Notes: a model not told the origin generated them from the letters alone. DNA of 64,000 nucleotides from Thermocrinis jamiesonii (GCF_000702425.1 NZ_JNIE01000002.1:405023-469022), one strand, 5' to 3'. Counted from the stretch's first letter, positions 1-9,180 are shown. Numbers and translations are program-made.

Positions 1-51
1 AGAAGGGGAAAACCTAAGACTTTCAAAAAGGGGTTGGCTTTTGATAAATGA
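1..51 (+). CDS. 3' end of an unidentified gene (partial)
   Basis: Frame 1 is open from the window edge to a TGA at 49-51 and reads as a basic tail ending GLAFDK. Only 16 residues are visible, so the product cannot be named, and the reading could be chance. The next 60 bases up to the following gene contain no ORF. Confidence 0.25.
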   Translation, partial: RRGKPKTFKKGLAFDK

Positions 52-101
52 AATATGGAGCATACTTTCAAAACAATTTTCTACATCCCGGCGGATGGGA
101 A

Positions 102-107
102 TATAAT
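102..107 (+). promoter_or_regulatory. TATAAT -10 box of the zinc-ribbon gene
   Basis: A perfect TATAAT lies 8 bases before ATG 116, with no ribosome binding site in between. The same TATAAT-to-ATG arrangement recurs before other first genes in this window, so the transcript may be leaderless or nearly so. No convincing -35 box is visible. Confidence 0.45.
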
Positions 108-115
108 TTTTGATT

Positions 116-685
116 ATGATATGCTTGACCCACTTAGAACTTTGTCCCTACTGTAGGAGAATAGCCTTAAAGGTTTGCGAGTATGACGAGCCTTATCCAA
201 GGGTAGAGGCCGAATGCCAATGCTGTGGCTATAAAGTTAAGGATAGACCTATGACCTTAGGAAAGGAGGACTTCAAAGCTATCTTGGATAAGCTTGGGAA
301 TAAGATGGTAGGAAACATCTGCATAGATGATAGGTGCGGTTCAAAGAGAGTTATAAAGCTTTTGAGTGAAGGCAATTATGCTGAGTTTAGATGCTTGGAT
401 TGCGGTGCGGAATGGAATACCGATGAGCTAAGGAAAGCAATACAGAGGGTAAAGGATGCCCAAAATGCCATAAAAAACGGCAACAGACTGCTGAGCGTTT
501 TAAAGGCTGGCGAAGGAGAATGTCCCCTGTGCGGATGGGATATAGGACACCTGCACTCTGGATATGCGGTTGTGGTTGAATGTTTTGTGTGTGGATATCA
601 CAACATAGTGGAGGAACACATACCCGAGGTGGATTTAACAACTCTAAACTGTCCTGACTACGAATACTCGGAGGAGCCCGGTTGA
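116..685 (+). CDS. Multi-zinc-ribbon protein of unknown function
   Basis: About 189 residues, built from paired Cys-x2-Cys knuckles: CPYC and CQCC near the N-terminus, a CxDRC...CLDC pair in the middle, and CPLC and CFVC near the C-terminus. The spacing suggests two or three zinc ribbons, separated by a helical segment around residues 105-130. I do not recognise a named family; a nucleic-acid- or protein-binding role is inference from the ribbons. ATG 116 is preferred over TTG 110 because of the TATAAT box just upstream. The stop codon overlaps the TTG start of the next gene (TTGA), so the two are probably co-translated. Confidence 0.6.
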   Translation: MICLTHLELCPYCRRIALKVCEYDEPYPRVEAECQCCGYKVKDRPMTLGKEDFKAILDKLGNKMVGNICIDDRCGSKRVIKLLSEGNYAEFRCLDCGAEWNTDELRKAIQRVKDAQNAIKNGNRLLSVLKAGEGECPLCGWDIGHLHSGYAVVVECFVCGYHNIVEEHIPEVDLTTLNCPDYEYSEEPG

Positions 686-1155
686 AAACTCCTTTTCGGG
701 AGTTTTTTAGGTATGCAGAGTGGAAAGAGCGTTTTCTAAAAGAATACGAAGCTATACGATCTAAGGATTATTCCATATACGAAAGTGAAATAAAAAAGCT
801 CTATCCGGAGGCAGAGGAAAGGTCTTTAAGGGCCTTGGTGTGTATGTATGTAGGGGGCTACGAAAAGAGGTTGGAGGACGAAGATGTGCGCTTTTGGGCT
901 AATTGGGCTTTTGTGAAAACTTATAAAACCTTTGGTGGTTTGCGACAGCTTTCTGAAAAGGAACTTTGCTTTTTGTTTTACTCTATGGGTAAGCTCTTTG
1001 TTCCACTTCTACTACACGAAAAAGGGGTTAAGTCCGAAAGTTTTAAAGCTCTCAGCCGGGAAGAACAAGAAAGGGCGGTTTCAGACGTATTGGAAACGGT
1101 TTGGGAAAACCACTTTATAAGAATTTTGCAAATACTACCCTCCTTGTTTGAATAG
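682..1155 (+). CDS. Hypothetical helical protein
   Basis: 157 residues, predicted almost entirely helical, rich in Glu, Lys and aromatic residues, with no signal peptide, membrane segment or motif I recognise. It starts at TTG 682, overlapping the stop of the zinc-ribbon gene. No other in-frame start is close. The first codons sit inside a terminator-like hairpin (685-708), so expression may be attenuated. The 3' end overlaps the end of the convergent histidine kinase gene by 21 bases. It is probably lineage-specific; the evidence that it is real is its protein-like composition and its coupling to the upstream gene. Confidence 0.5.
   Translation: MKTPFREFFRYAEWKERFLKEYEAIRSKDYSIYESEIKKLYPEAEERSLRALVCMYVGGYEKRLEDEDVRFWANWAFVKTYKTFGGLRQLSEKELCFLFYSMGKLFVPLLLHEKGVKSESFKALSREEQERAVSDVLETVWENHFIRILQILPSLFE
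685..708 (+). terminator. Terminator-like hairpin at a gene junction
   Basis: AAAACTCC (685-692) pairs perfectly with GGAGTTTT (699-706) around a 6-base loop, and the T run continues to 708. This has the shape of a Rho-independent terminator, although half of the stem is A-T. It sits on the stop codon of the zinc-ribbon gene and covers the first codons of the next ORF, so it could act as an attenuator or as partial termination between the two. Confidence 0.45.
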
Positions 1156-2868
1156 AACCTGCGCATAAAAACCTTTTTCCCTTGGAATTACCTTTATTTC
1201 CCAACCGTGCATTTGAAAGATGTGCTTGACTACCGAAAGGCCTAATCCCATACCTTGTGGGTTAGAGGAACGATAAGGTAAAAATATGCTCTCCTCTTCC
1301 CCTTTTTTTAGTCCCTTTCCGTCATCTTCGTAAGTAAATCCCTTCTCTGTTAAAAATATCCTTACACTCTTTGCGCCCCACTCCAAACTGTTGTTAAAAA
1401 GATTAAAGAAACACTCCTTTATCATGCTTTTGTCTGCTCTGACAACGCTATTTCCTACAACTTCCAAATTTAAGGTAGGATAAAGTTTTCCCATCTCCCT
1501 TATCAGATCTCCCAGGTCAAAGCTCTCTATCTTTATTTCCCTGCTGTAAGATATGTCTCTAAAGTAATTTACCGCAGACTTTATTCTTTCTATCTCCTCA
1601 AGTAGCATTTGACATACCCTTATAACCTCCTCTTGGGTTAGCTTGCCTTTTTGGGCAAGGGACTGCAACCTTTCTAAGTTTAGCTTTATGGGAGTTAGTG
1701 GGTTTTTTATCTCGTGTGCCAATCTTTTTACCGCATCTTGCCAGGTTTTAAACCTTTCAGCCATAACAACTGGCCTTAGGTCTTCGTATATGTGTATGAT
1801 TCCGTAAGAAGTTTCAAGCTTAGTGTGTTTAATCTGAGGGTCCTCTGTATCTATCTGGTGGTAAGCCCTGTTTTCCAAAACCTCCCCCTCTTTGCTTATA
1901 AACTTTATACCCACCGGCAAGTTCTCCACCAGGGCTTTAAAAAATTCCTTTTCCTTTTCCAAACGCTGATAAAAGGCTTTTAGTTCATCCTTCATAGAAG
2001 AAAAGGATTGGGCTAACTGAGATATTTCGTCCCCCGTGCTATAGACCTTCAAGCTTACGTCAAAATTACCTTTTGCAATTTCTTTTGCCTTTGAAGAAAG
2101 CTCCTCCAAAGGTATGCTTATGTATCTTGCTACTAAGTTGCCAAACCAAAAAGAGGCAATCAGGGCAACAAAGGACAAAAGCACAAGGAAGTATAGATAT
2201 ATACCCCCTATTATGTCCCTTGACTTAACAAGGCTTCTCAAATCCCTTGAAACCTCATAAAGGGAATTTATGCTTTCTCTTAAGGCTCTATCTTTAAAAA
2301 CCTCTATTCTGTATTCAGCAACGCAAAGCACAAAAAAATCTGCAGTTTCCTGCTCTACGCACCCTTCTACCTTTGAGACACTTTTTACCTGTTTTAAATT
2401 TCTCAAATAATCCTCCAAACTCTCTCCCCTTTTAAGAACCGAGCTAAAAAAAGCTCTGTAAATTTCTACTCTTTCCCTTTCCTGATTTTCAATGCTTTCT
2501 TTTAAGTTTTCCGTTTTCTTTACCACGTCCTTTAGCTGGGAGCTTACAAAGGTTTTTGTTGATTGCAATAGCACCACAGAGGATGCTAAGTTCAGAAAAA
2601 GGACAGGCAAGAACATGTAAAGGAAAAGCATACTGGAAAGTCTCTTTCTTAGTTTTCCTTTTTGAGCCTGGAGGTAGGTTTTTATAAACTTTCTAAGGAA
2701 CAGAAAAAAGGCTAAGATCAAAACTAACAGATCCAAGTTTATTACCAGGAGTATTAGAGGAAAGCCTACCGTCCATATCTTGCGTAAGTTATCCAAAAAG
2801 GCTATGTTTATGCCGATGAAAAAAGCAAGAAAAACAAGAAAGAGGATAAAGAGCCTGATCCTTCCCAT
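1135..2868 (-). CDS. NtrY-like membrane sensor histidine kinase
   Basis: 577 residues. Three hydrophobic helices in the first ~105 residues and another near 220-245 frame an extracytoplasmic stretch. A HAMP linker, a PAS-like segment (~310-370), a HisKA domain and an HATPase domain follow. The H-box reads LAHEIKNPLTPIKLNLERL, the NtrY signature. The N-box (FFNLFNNSLEW), G1 (DDGKG) and G2 (GMGLGLSVV) are intact, so it should bind ATP and autophosphorylate. It starts directly after mqnE (TAATG overlap). The NtrX-like regulator at 6706-8025 is the obvious candidate partner although three genes intervene. The ligand is unknown. Confidence 0.85.
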   Translation of the reverse strand: MGRIRLFILFLVFLAFFIGINIAFLDNLRKIWTVGFPLILLVINLDLLVLILAFFLFLRKFIKTYLQAQKGKLRKRLSSMLFLYMFLPVLFLNLASSVVLLQSTKTFVSSQLKDVVKKTENLKESIENQERERVEIYRAFFSSVLKRGESLEDYLRNLKQVKSVSKVEGCVEQETADFFVLCVAEYRIEVFKDRALRESINSLYEVSRDLRSLVKSRDIIGGIYLYFLVLLSFVALIASFWFGNLVARYISIPLEELSSKAKEIAKGNFDVSLKVYSTGDEISQLAQSFSSMKDELKAFYQRLEKEKEFFKALVENLPVGIKFISKEGEVLENRAYHQIDTEDPQIKHTKLETSYGIIHIYEDLRPVVMAERFKTWQDAVKRLAHEIKNPLTPIKLNLERLQSLAQKGKLTQEEVIRVCQMLLEEIERIKSAVNYFRDISYSREIKIESFDLGDLIREMGKLYPTLNLEVVGNSVVRADKSMIKECFFNLFNNSLEWGAKSVRIFLTEKGFTYEDDGKGLKKGEEESIFLPYRSSNPQGMGLGLSVVKHIFQMHGWEIKVIPREKGFYAQVLFKQGG

Positions 2869-3977
2869 TAAGAATAGATCGCTACCGAATTGTAAAAGGT
2901 ATCCCTCTCTACCGGTATTTTTCCTGCCTCTTTGATAAGTTTTATAAGTTTTTCTTTGGTTTGTTTGTAAGGACTTTTGGTGCCTGCGGCGTGGACTATC
3001 CTTTCCTCCTCTATGGTCCCGTCTAAGTCATCTGCTCCCATGTTGAGGGCTATCTGTGCGACTCTTTCTCCCAACGTTATCCAATAAGCCTTTATGTGAG
3101 CAAAGTTGTCTAAGAAAAGCCTTGATATGGCTATGGTTTTTAGGTCATCCACCGAAGAAGTGCGCTTTCCTCCAAGTCTCGTGCCTTCGGGCCAATAGGC
3201 TAAGGGAATGAAAACTTGAAAGCCTCCCGTTTCGTCCTGAAGTTCCCGAAGCCTTAGCATGTGTTCCACCCTTTCTTCGTAAGTTTCTACATGACCGTAA
3301 AGCATGGTGGCGTTTGATGGTATGCCAAGCTTGTGTGCTGTTCTGTGGATTTCTAAGTATTCCTCCGCATTGGCTTTATATGGAGCTATTATTTTTCTCA
3401 CTCTTTCGGAGAAGATCTCCGCACCACCTCCGGGAATGGCAGAAAGGCCCGCTTCCTTAAGCTCAAGGAGAATATCCTCATAGCTTCTTTTTGAGATCTT
3501 TGCCATGTGATGTATTTCTACAGCGGTCCAAGCCTTCACTACAACCTCTGGAAACCTCTCTTTTATTTTTCTCACTAAAGAGACGTAGTCCTCCACCCTC
3601 CAATGGGGTGGCACACCACCCACTATGTGCACTTCCCTTCCTCCCTGCAAGTAGGTTTGCTTAACTTTTTCAAGGATCTCTTCCACGCTCATTTCGTAAG
3701 CCTTAGGGTCAGACTTTACCACTCCAAAAGCGCAAAAATCACACTGATAGACGCATATGTTAGTAGGGTTTATCTGACGATTAACTATAAAGTAGGCAAA
3801 CATTCCGTTTTTCTTTCTGTTTACCCATTCTGCAAGGGCACCTATGTAAGCCAACTGGTTTGAATAAAAAAGCTCTATAGCATCTTCTGGGCTTAACCTT
3901 CGGTCTTCCAAAACCTTCTGTCCTATTTCTCTTAGCTTCCTATTCTTTTGATTTTTTACCAATACTTCTAATTCCAT
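2868..3977 (-). CDS. mqnE: Aminofutalosine synthase (radical SAM)
   Basis: 369 residues. MqnE joins SAM to an enolpyruvyl benzoate in the futalosine route to menaquinone-type quinones. The radical-SAM cluster motif is C75-x3-C79-x2-C82 (CVYQCDFC). PGGGAEIF, TGGFQVFIPLAYWPE, HIKAYW and GADDLDGT are family motifs; DDLDGT and ERDTFYN favour MqnE over the related cyclase MqnC. The length is typical. It is first in a short operon with the NtrY-like kinase. Aquificales quinones are made through this pathway, which fits. The MqnC alternative is unlikely but not excluded without a tree. Confidence 0.85.
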   Translation of the reverse strand: MELEVLVKNQKNRKLREIGQKVLEDRRLSPEDAIELFYSNQLAYIGALAEWVNRKKNGMFAYFIVNRQINPTNICVYQCDFCAFGVVKSDPKAYEMSVEEILEKVKQTYLQGGREVHIVGGVPPHWRVEDYVSLVRKIKERFPEVVVKAWTAVEIHHMAKISKRSYEDILLELKEAGLSAIPGGGAEIFSERVRKIIAPYKANAEEYLEIHRTAHKLGIPSNATMLYGHVETYEERVEHMLRLRELQDETGGFQVFIPLAYWPEGTRLGGKRTSSVDDLKTIAISRLFLDNFAHIKAYWITLGERVAQIALNMGADDLDGTIEEERIVHAAGTKSPYKQTKEKLIKLIKEAGKIPVERDTFYNSVAIYS

Positions 3978-4086
3978 ACCGCTTTCTCCAATTATTTAAA
4001 TTTAAGTGAAAGAAGTTTCTAACAAAAGAGTTCTCCTCTGCATAGACAAACAATCCATAGAGAGCACTCCAACACCTTTAGCTCTC

Positions 4087-5355
4087 TCAAGATACCGCAT
4101 TATAAACCATCTTCCCTTCCCAAAAGGTCATCACCACCATTCCCTTCAAAACCTTTCCCCAAAGTGGAGTATTCTGAGACTTTGAAAGGTTGGTTTTTTC
4201 GTCCAATATCCATTCCCTTTCGGGGTCAAAAACCACCAAATTGGCAGGTTTTCCTACCTTTATACCTCTTTCTACTCCCAAGAGCCTTGCAGAATTCAAA
4301 GAAAGAAGATAAACCAGCTTTTCAAGGCTTATTATACCCCTTCTTACCAGCTCTAAACACATGGGAAGTGCGGTTTGCAGTCCTATCATACCCGGCATGG
4401 CACTTTCTAAGCTTGCTTTTTCTCTTTTTGTGTGAGGTGCATGGTCCGTCGCTATGCAATCTATTGTTCCGTCCTTTATGCCTTCCAGCAAAGCTTGTTT
4501 GTCTTCCTCCTTTCTAAGGGGCGGATTAACTTTTGCGTTAGCACCAGATTCTAAAAGCTCTAATTCGTCAAAGAGAAGATGATAAGGATTGACTTCGCAA
4601 GAAACGGGTGCACCCTTTTCTTTAAAAAACCTGATGATATCCACAGAAAGTTTGGAAGACAGATGCTGGATGTGTATTCTTCCTTTCGTGTAGTAAGACA
4701 GTATGCAATCTCTTGCTACCAAGATATCTTCCGCAGAAGGACTTCTGTAGGCTATACCCAAAAGGGAACTAACATATCCCTCGTTTATGTGTCCCTTTGA
4801 TAGATTGTCATCTTCGCAGTGGTTCATCACAAGAAGGTCCAACTGTTTTGCAAGCCTTAAAGCCCTTTCCATAAGCCCTGAGTCCATAAGGGGAGAGCCA
4901 TCGTCCGTTAGAGCGGGACAGCCAGCCTTTTTGAGCGCATAAAAATCCGTCAGCTCCTTTCCCCGTCTGCCCTTTGTGATAGCACCCGCAGGGAGCACCT
5001 GACAGAGTCCTACCTCTTTGGACTTTCTTATAACATACTCCGCTACTTCCGGAGAATCTATAGGTGGTTTTGTGTTGGGCATGCAAAGAATTGTGGTAAA
5101 ACCTCCCGCCACTGCGCATTTGCTACCGCTTTCTATGTCCTCTTTGTATGTCTGTCCAGGATCCCTAAGATGCACGTGCATATCCACAAAGGAAGGACAG
5201 ATCAGCAAACCATTAGCGTCAAAAACCTTTGCATAAGAAACCTCTATTCTCTTGTCTATACCCGCTATTTTTCCGTCTTCTATGAGCAAGTCCCCCACAA
5301 GGTCCAAGTTTTGGGACGGATCCAGTATTCTACCACCCTTTATAAGAATTCTCAT
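4087..5355 (-). CDS. pyrC: Dihydroorotase
   Basis: 422 residues, class I dihydroorotase, which cyclises carbamoyl aspartate to dihydroorotate in pyrimidine synthesis. The zinc-binding DMHVHLRDPG motif is near residue 58 and the late ATDHAPHT motif is present, as in the amidohydrolase fold. The length matches the Aquifex-type enzyme. The start ATG overlaps the bioA stop (ATGA), so the two unrelated genes are translationally coupled, typical of scattered operons in this lineage. About 110 bases without a gene separate it from mqnE downstream; nothing notable is seen there. Confidence 0.95.
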   Translation of the reverse strand: MRILIKGGRILDPSQNLDLVGDLLIEDGKIAGIDKRIEVSYAKVFDANGLLICPSFVDMHVHLRDPGQTYKEDIESGSKCAVAGGFTTILCMPNTKPPIDSPEVAEYVIRKSKEVGLCQVLPAGAITKGRRGKELTDFYALKKAGCPALTDDGSPLMDSGLMERALRLAKQLDLLVMNHCEDDNLSKGHINEGYVSSLLGIAYRSPSAEDILVARDCILSYYTKGRIHIQHLSSKLSVDIIRFFKEKGAPVSCEVNPYHLLFDELELLESGANAKVNPPLRKEEDKQALLEGIKDGTIDCIATDHAPHTKREKASLESAMPGMIGLQTALPMCLELVRRGIISLEKLVYLLSLNSARLLGVERGIKVGKPANLVVFDPEREWILDEKTNLSKSQNTPLWGKVLKGMVVMTFWEGKMVYNAVS

Positions 5356-6695
5356 CCTTTCAAGCTTTCAATAGCCCACTTTAAGGCATCAACCACCTGG
5401 TCTATGTGTTCTTTTTCTACCACCAAAGGCATCATTAGAACCATCACATCCCCCAAGGGCCTTAAAAATACCCCCTTTTCTCTGCACTTGTAAGCAACCT
5501 TAAAGCCCATTCTTTCACCATATGGGAAAGGAATGCCCTTTTCCTTGTCTTTAACTAACTCTATGCCTGCCATAAACCCAAGCTGACGCACATCTCCCAC
5601 AAAGTCAAGATGCCAAAACTCCTTCAGTCTTTCTGAAAGGTATTCTATCTTAGGTTTTAGTTTTTCTAAGGTCTTTTCCTCCTCAAAAACTTCAAGGTTT
5701 GCCAACGCTACCGCACAGGCTAAGTTGTTTCCTGTGTAGGTGTGTCCGTGGTAAAAGTGCTTCATCTCCCCAAACTCTCCCAAAAAGGCGTTAAAAACCT
5801 CCTCTGTGGTCAAGGTGACTGCCAAGGGAAGATATCCTCCGGTTATACCTTTACCCAAACACATAAAGTCTGGACAAACTTGCTCTTGCTCACAGTAAAA
5901 CATAGTCCCCGTCCTTCCAAAACCGGTGGCAACCTCGTCCACGATCATCAAAACATCGTATTTTTTTGTAAGTTCTCTAACTCCTTTCAAAAAGCCCTTT
6001 GGAAAGGGAAGCATACCCGCCGCAGCTTGTATCCCTGCCTCCAAGCTCACAGCGACTATGTCATCCCTTTTTTTCAGTATATCCTCCAAAAGTGACAAAA
6101 GCTCTTCCTTGCATTCCTCCGTAAGCTTTCCGTATCTTTCTTTACAAAAAAGATAAGGAGAAGGAAGCTTTATGGTTTCAAAGATTATATCCTTGTATGC
6201 TCCGTGAAATAGGTCTATTCCTCCAAGGCTGACCGCTCCTAATGTGTCTCCGTGATAAGCCTGAGAAAGGGTTATGAATATCCTTCTTTTTTGCCCTTTG
6301 TTTCTCCAATACTGATAAGCAAGCTTTATGGCTATTTCTACCGCTTCCGCTCCATCCTCTGAGTAAAAGACCTTTGTCAAACAGGGTGGTGTTATATCCA
6401 CCAACCTTTTAGCAAGGACTATGGCCGGCACGTTTGAACTTCCAAGGGTTGTTGTATGAGCAACTTTTTTAAGTTGGTCTATAATGGCTTGATTTAGCTT
6501 TGGATGGTTGTGTCCATGGACATTGCACCAAAGGGAAGATATGGCATCTATGAACTTTCTTCCCTTTACATCATACAGATAGACCCCTTCTCCCCTTTCA
6601 AATATTAGGTTCTCTTCTTCTCTATAAACCTTCATCTGGGTAAAGGGATGCCAAAAGTATTCTTTGTCCCAGCTTTCTAAGGTTCGGTAGTCCAT
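5352..6695 (-). CDS. bioA: Adenosylmethionine-8-amino-7-oxononanoate aminotransferase
   Basis: 447 residues. A PLP-dependent class III aminotransferase that makes 7,8-diaminopelargonate in biotin synthesis. The N-terminal WHPFTQM and SLWCNVHGHNHP segments are BioA-specific. IVDEVATGFGRTG holds the PLP-contacting Asp, and the Schiff-base Lys lies in CLGKGITGG. HGHTYTGN is also conserved. The length is typical. Its stop overlaps the pyrC start, and the ntrX-like gene ends 10 bases upstream, so it may be the middle gene of a thiL-ntrX-bioA-pyrC transcript. Confidence 0.93.
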   Translation of the reverse strand: MDYRTLESWDKEYFWHPFTQMKVYREEENLIFERGEGVYLYDVKGRKFIDAISSLWCNVHGHNHPKLNQAIIDQLKKVAHTTTLGSSNVPAIVLAKRLVDITPPCLTKVFYSEDGAEAVEIAIKLAYQYWRNKGQKRRIFITLSQAYHGDTLGAVSLGGIDLFHGAYKDIIFETIKLPSPYLFCKERYGKLTEECKEELLSLLEDILKKRDDIVAVSLEAGIQAAAGMLPFPKGFLKGVRELTKKYDVLMIVDEVATGFGRTGTMFYCEQEQVCPDFMCLGKGITGGYLPLAVTLTTEEVFNAFLGEFGEMKHFYHGHTYTGNNLACAVALANLEVFEEEKTLEKLKPKIEYLSERLKEFWHLDFVGDVRQLGFMAGIELVKDKEKGIPFPYGERMGFKVAYKCREKGVFLRPLGDVMVLMMPLVVEKEHIDQVVDALKWAIESLKG

Positions 6696-6705
6696 GAAGT
6701 AAATT

Positions 6706-8025
6706 TTAAACTTCTATTCCGTAGAGTTTTATTTTTCTGTAAAGGTTGGACAGGTCTATGCCTATAACCTGGGCTACTTTTTTCACGTCGTTGTTGTATT
6801 CTTTAAGCTTTCTTTGGATGAATAGCTTTTCAAAGGCTTGCTTGGCGGTGCGCAGGTCCTTTTCCGCAAACAAAAAACTGATGTCTTCTTCATAAGGAAC
6901 ACCGAGAAACTTTTCCACATCGGTTTTGGAAACCTGTTCCCCCTCGTGAAGAATACAGAGCTTTTCTACGAAGTTTTTCAGTTCCCTTACGTTCCCCTTC
7001 CACCGATAACTTTTTAACATGTTTAAAGCTCCCTCGGTGAATGTTTTTCTGCAAGCATACCTTTTGAGGAAGTGTTCAATCAAGATGGGTATATCTTCCG
7101 TCCTTTCCCTAAGAGGTGGCACGTGTATGACTATGGTTGCTATTCTGTGATACAGGTCCTCCCTAAACGTGCCTTTCTCCACCATGTTCCTTATGTCCTT
7201 GTTGGATGCGCTTATCAACCTAAAGTTTGAAGTTATTATCTGATTACCACCAAGTCTGCTAAACTGCTTTGTTTCCAAAACCCTTAAAAGCTTTGCCTGA
7301 GCTTTGGGACTGAGGTCCCCTATTTCGTCCAAAAACAGTGTCCCATCGTGGGCAAGCTCCAACTTTCCCTGTTTCCTTGAAACTGCAGAGGTAAAAGCGC
7401 CTTTTTCGTAACCAAAAAGCTCTGACTCAAACAGATCGTCAGAAATGTTAGCACAGTTTAGATCTACAAAATTTTTTCTTTGAGAAAGCTTGTGAATACG
7501 CCTTGCAACCAACTCTTTACCCACGCCACTTTCTCCAAGAATCAGAACGCTTGCATTACTTTTGGCTACCTTGTTTATCAACTCTTTGAGTGCCATTATG
7601 GACTTGCTTATCCCCACTATGTCCTCTTCGTCCTTCTGAGGCACATAGGAAAGCTCAAGGGCTTTTTTCAGCGTTAGCAATAGCTTTTCCATAGAAAAGG
7701 GCTTTTCCAAAAAGTCAAAGGCTCCCTCTTTTATAGACCTTACCGCATGCTCTGTCTTTCCGTGTCCGGTTATTACGATTATGGGAGACATGGGAAGGTA
7801 TTCTTTTAGCTCCTTTATAAAGTCAAGGCCGTTGCCGTCGGGAAGCCAAAGGTCCAAAAGAACTGCGTGAAAGTATTCCCTTTGGGCTATCTCTCTTGCC
7901 TTACTCATACAATCTACTAACTCCACATCATAGCCCTCTTCTTCCAGTATAGTCCTTAGGGTTGTACCTACCCCTTTGTCGTCCTCCACTATAAGCACCT
8001 TTGTTTTAACTTCTGAAGTGATCAA
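6706..8025 (-). CDS. NtrX-like response regulator with altered GAFTGA loop
   Basis: 439 residues: receiver domain (phosphoacceptor Asp58 in LLDLWLPDG), AAA+ domain with Walker A GESGVGKE and Walker B LFLDEIGD, and a C-terminal Fis-type helix-turn-helix ([10 protein letters not shown]). The loop that contacts sigma-54 reads GAFTSA instead of the usual GAFTGA, so activation of sigma-54 RNA polymerase may be weakened or lost; some NtrX proteins are known to have diverged here. TTG 8025 is supported by GGAGGAG seven bases upstream. The 5' end overlaps thiL by 20 bases. The NtrY-like kinase at 1135-2868 is the likely partner. Confidence 0.85.
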   Translation of the reverse strand: MITSEVKTKVLIVEDDKGVGTTLRTILEEEGYDVELVDCMSKAREIAQREYFHAVLLDLWLPDGNGLDFIKELKEYLPMSPIIVITGHGKTEHAVRSIKEGAFDFLEKPFSMEKLLLTLKKALELSYVPQKDEEDIVGISKSIMALKELINKVAKSNASVLILGESGVGKELVARRIHKLSQRKNFVDLNCANISDDLFESELFGYEKGAFTSAVSRKQGKLELAHDGTLFLDEIGDLSPKAQAKLLRVLETKQFSRLGGNQIITSNFRLISASNKDIRNMVEKGTFREDLYHRIATIVIHVPPLRERTEDIPILIEHFLKRYACRKTFTEGALNMLKSYRWKGNVRELKNFVEKLCILHEGEQVSKTDVEKFLGVPYEEDISFLFAEKDLRTAKQAFEKLFIQRKLKEYNNDVKKVAQVIGIDLSNLYRKIKLYGIEV

Positions 8026-8929
8026 AGCCGTACTCCTCCAAGGGTTTGTTATCTACAAAAACCCCTTCCCCATCCTGCACATAACCTATTTGAGTCATGT
8101 CCAAAAAGGGGTTTATTTTCTCCGGTGGATGGGTAAAAAGAAGCTGGTAATCCTCGCCACCCTTCAGCGCATATTGGTATGGGTCCTTTCCGTGTTTTTT
8201 TGCAAACTCGTAAAGCTCCCTTGAAAGGGGCAGTTTCTCTTTGATGATGTTAAATCTTAGACCGCTTCTTTTTGCCATGTGTCTGATGTCTGAAGCAAGC
8301 CCGTCGCTTATGTCCATACTGGCGTTGGCATACTTTGATATGTGTCCCACATAATCTATCCTTGCGGTAGGCCTTAGGTGTCTTTCTATCAGGCTAAGTT
8401 CAAAGTCCTCATAGCTCTTTTTTTCCATAAGCAAAAGTTCCAACCCTGCCAAAGAATCGCCCAAAGTTCCACTAACAAAGACCCCATCTCCCACCTTTGC
8501 GGAACCCCTACCCACAAACCTCCTTGTCTGCCCTATAGCAAAAAGGTCTAACCCAAGTTTTTCTGACTTTACTATATTGCCCCCCACTATCTTAGTTCCG
8601 TAAAACTCACATGCCCTTGTCATACCTTCGTAAAGCTCTTCCACTTTCTTTAGCTCTAAATCTGGAAGAAGAAGGGTTACAAGCAAATAAAGGGGCCTTC
8701 CACCATTGGCTATTATGTCGCTGATTGTAGCACTAACACTCTTCCAACCTACCGCAGACATCGGATAAAAGGGCAAAAAATGCCTTCCTTCCAAAAGACT
8801 ATCACAGGTAAGAAGGATTTTTTCTCCTCCAAGCTCTATGCAAGCGGTATCGTCCCCCACTTCCGCCAAAGAAAACTTGTCTTTAAGATGTTCTATCAGT
8901 CCAAACTCTCCGAGGTCTGAGACCGTCAT
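8006..8929 (-). CDS. thiL: Thiamine-monophosphate kinase
   Basis: 307 residues. It phosphorylates thiamine phosphate to the active cofactor thiamine diphosphate. The N-terminal GDDTACIE and TCDSLLEGRHF segments, the MDISDGLASD motif and GGEDYQLLFT are the standard ThiL/PurM-fold signatures. The length is normal. Its ATG overlaps the stop of the NIL-domain gene upstream, and its 3' end overlaps the ntrX-like start, so the three are probably co-transcribed. No TPP riboswitch-like structure is seen upstream. Confidence 0.95.
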   Translation of the reverse strand: MTVSDLGEFGLIEHLKDKFSLAEVGDDTACIELGGEKILLTCDSLLEGRHFLPFYPMSAVGWKSVSATISDIIANGGRPLYLLVTLLLPDLELKKVEELYEGMTRACEFYGTKIVGGNIVKSEKLGLDLFAIGQTRRFVGRGSAKVGDGVFVSGTLGDSLAGLELLLMEKKSYEDFELSLIERHLRPTARIDYVGHISKYANASMDISDGLASDIRHMAKRSGLRFNIIKEKLPLSRELYEFAKKHGKDPYQYALKGGEDYQLLFTHPPEKINPFLDMTQIGYVQDGEGVFVDNKPLEEYGFDHFRS

Positions 8930-9168
8930 TCCGTAAATATCTGTCCTTCTATAGGCTGAACTATTATTCCTTTCTCTTCTAAGAACCTTATAGCCCTGTC
9001 TATCTCCTCTGCCTCCCCGTCAATCTCAACAGTCAAAATACCAGCGTCCTTGGACACCTTAGCGGTCCTTATGTTTACCACAACGTCAAAGTTTTTACAA
9101 AGGGCACAGAGCAAAGGTTCCTTTACCTTATCTTCCGGATAGATCAATTGTACCCTGATGAAGTTCAT
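8926..9168 (-). CDS. NIL-domain protein
   Basis: About 80 residues with the beta-alpha-beta pattern of the NIL domain (as found at the C-terminus of methionine ABC ATPases and in small ferredoxin-linked proteins), standing alone here. Ligand binding, perhaps of an amino acid or sulfur compound, is inference. ATG 9168 is chosen over TTG 9174 because TATAAT lies exactly six bases before the ATG, which fits a leaderless transcript. It overlaps thiL at the 3' end. Confidence 0.7.
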   Translation of the reverse strand: MNFIRVQLIYPEDKVKEPLLCALCKNFDVVVNIRTAKVSKDAGILTVEIDGEAEEIDRAIRFLEEKGIIVQPIEGQIFTE

Positions 9169-9174
9169 AATCAA

Positions 9175-9180
9175 ATTATA
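9175..9180 (-). promoter_or_regulatory. TATAAT -10 box of the NIL-thiL-ntrX operon
   Basis: On the minus strand TATAAT is followed by six bases (TTGATT) and then ATG 9168. Transcription would begin at or next to the start codon, leaving no room for a ribosome binding site. The box abuts the 3' end of the upstream kinase gene (stop at 9176). Confidence 0.5.

Noticed and set aside
4808..5119. 103-codon ORF inside pyrC in another frame
   Set aside because: Shadow of the dihydroorotase frame; basic, low-quality sequence with no start signal.
8006..9180. TPP riboswitch upstream of thiL
   Set aside because: thiL is inside an operon with overlapping genes and there is no leader long enough to hold one.
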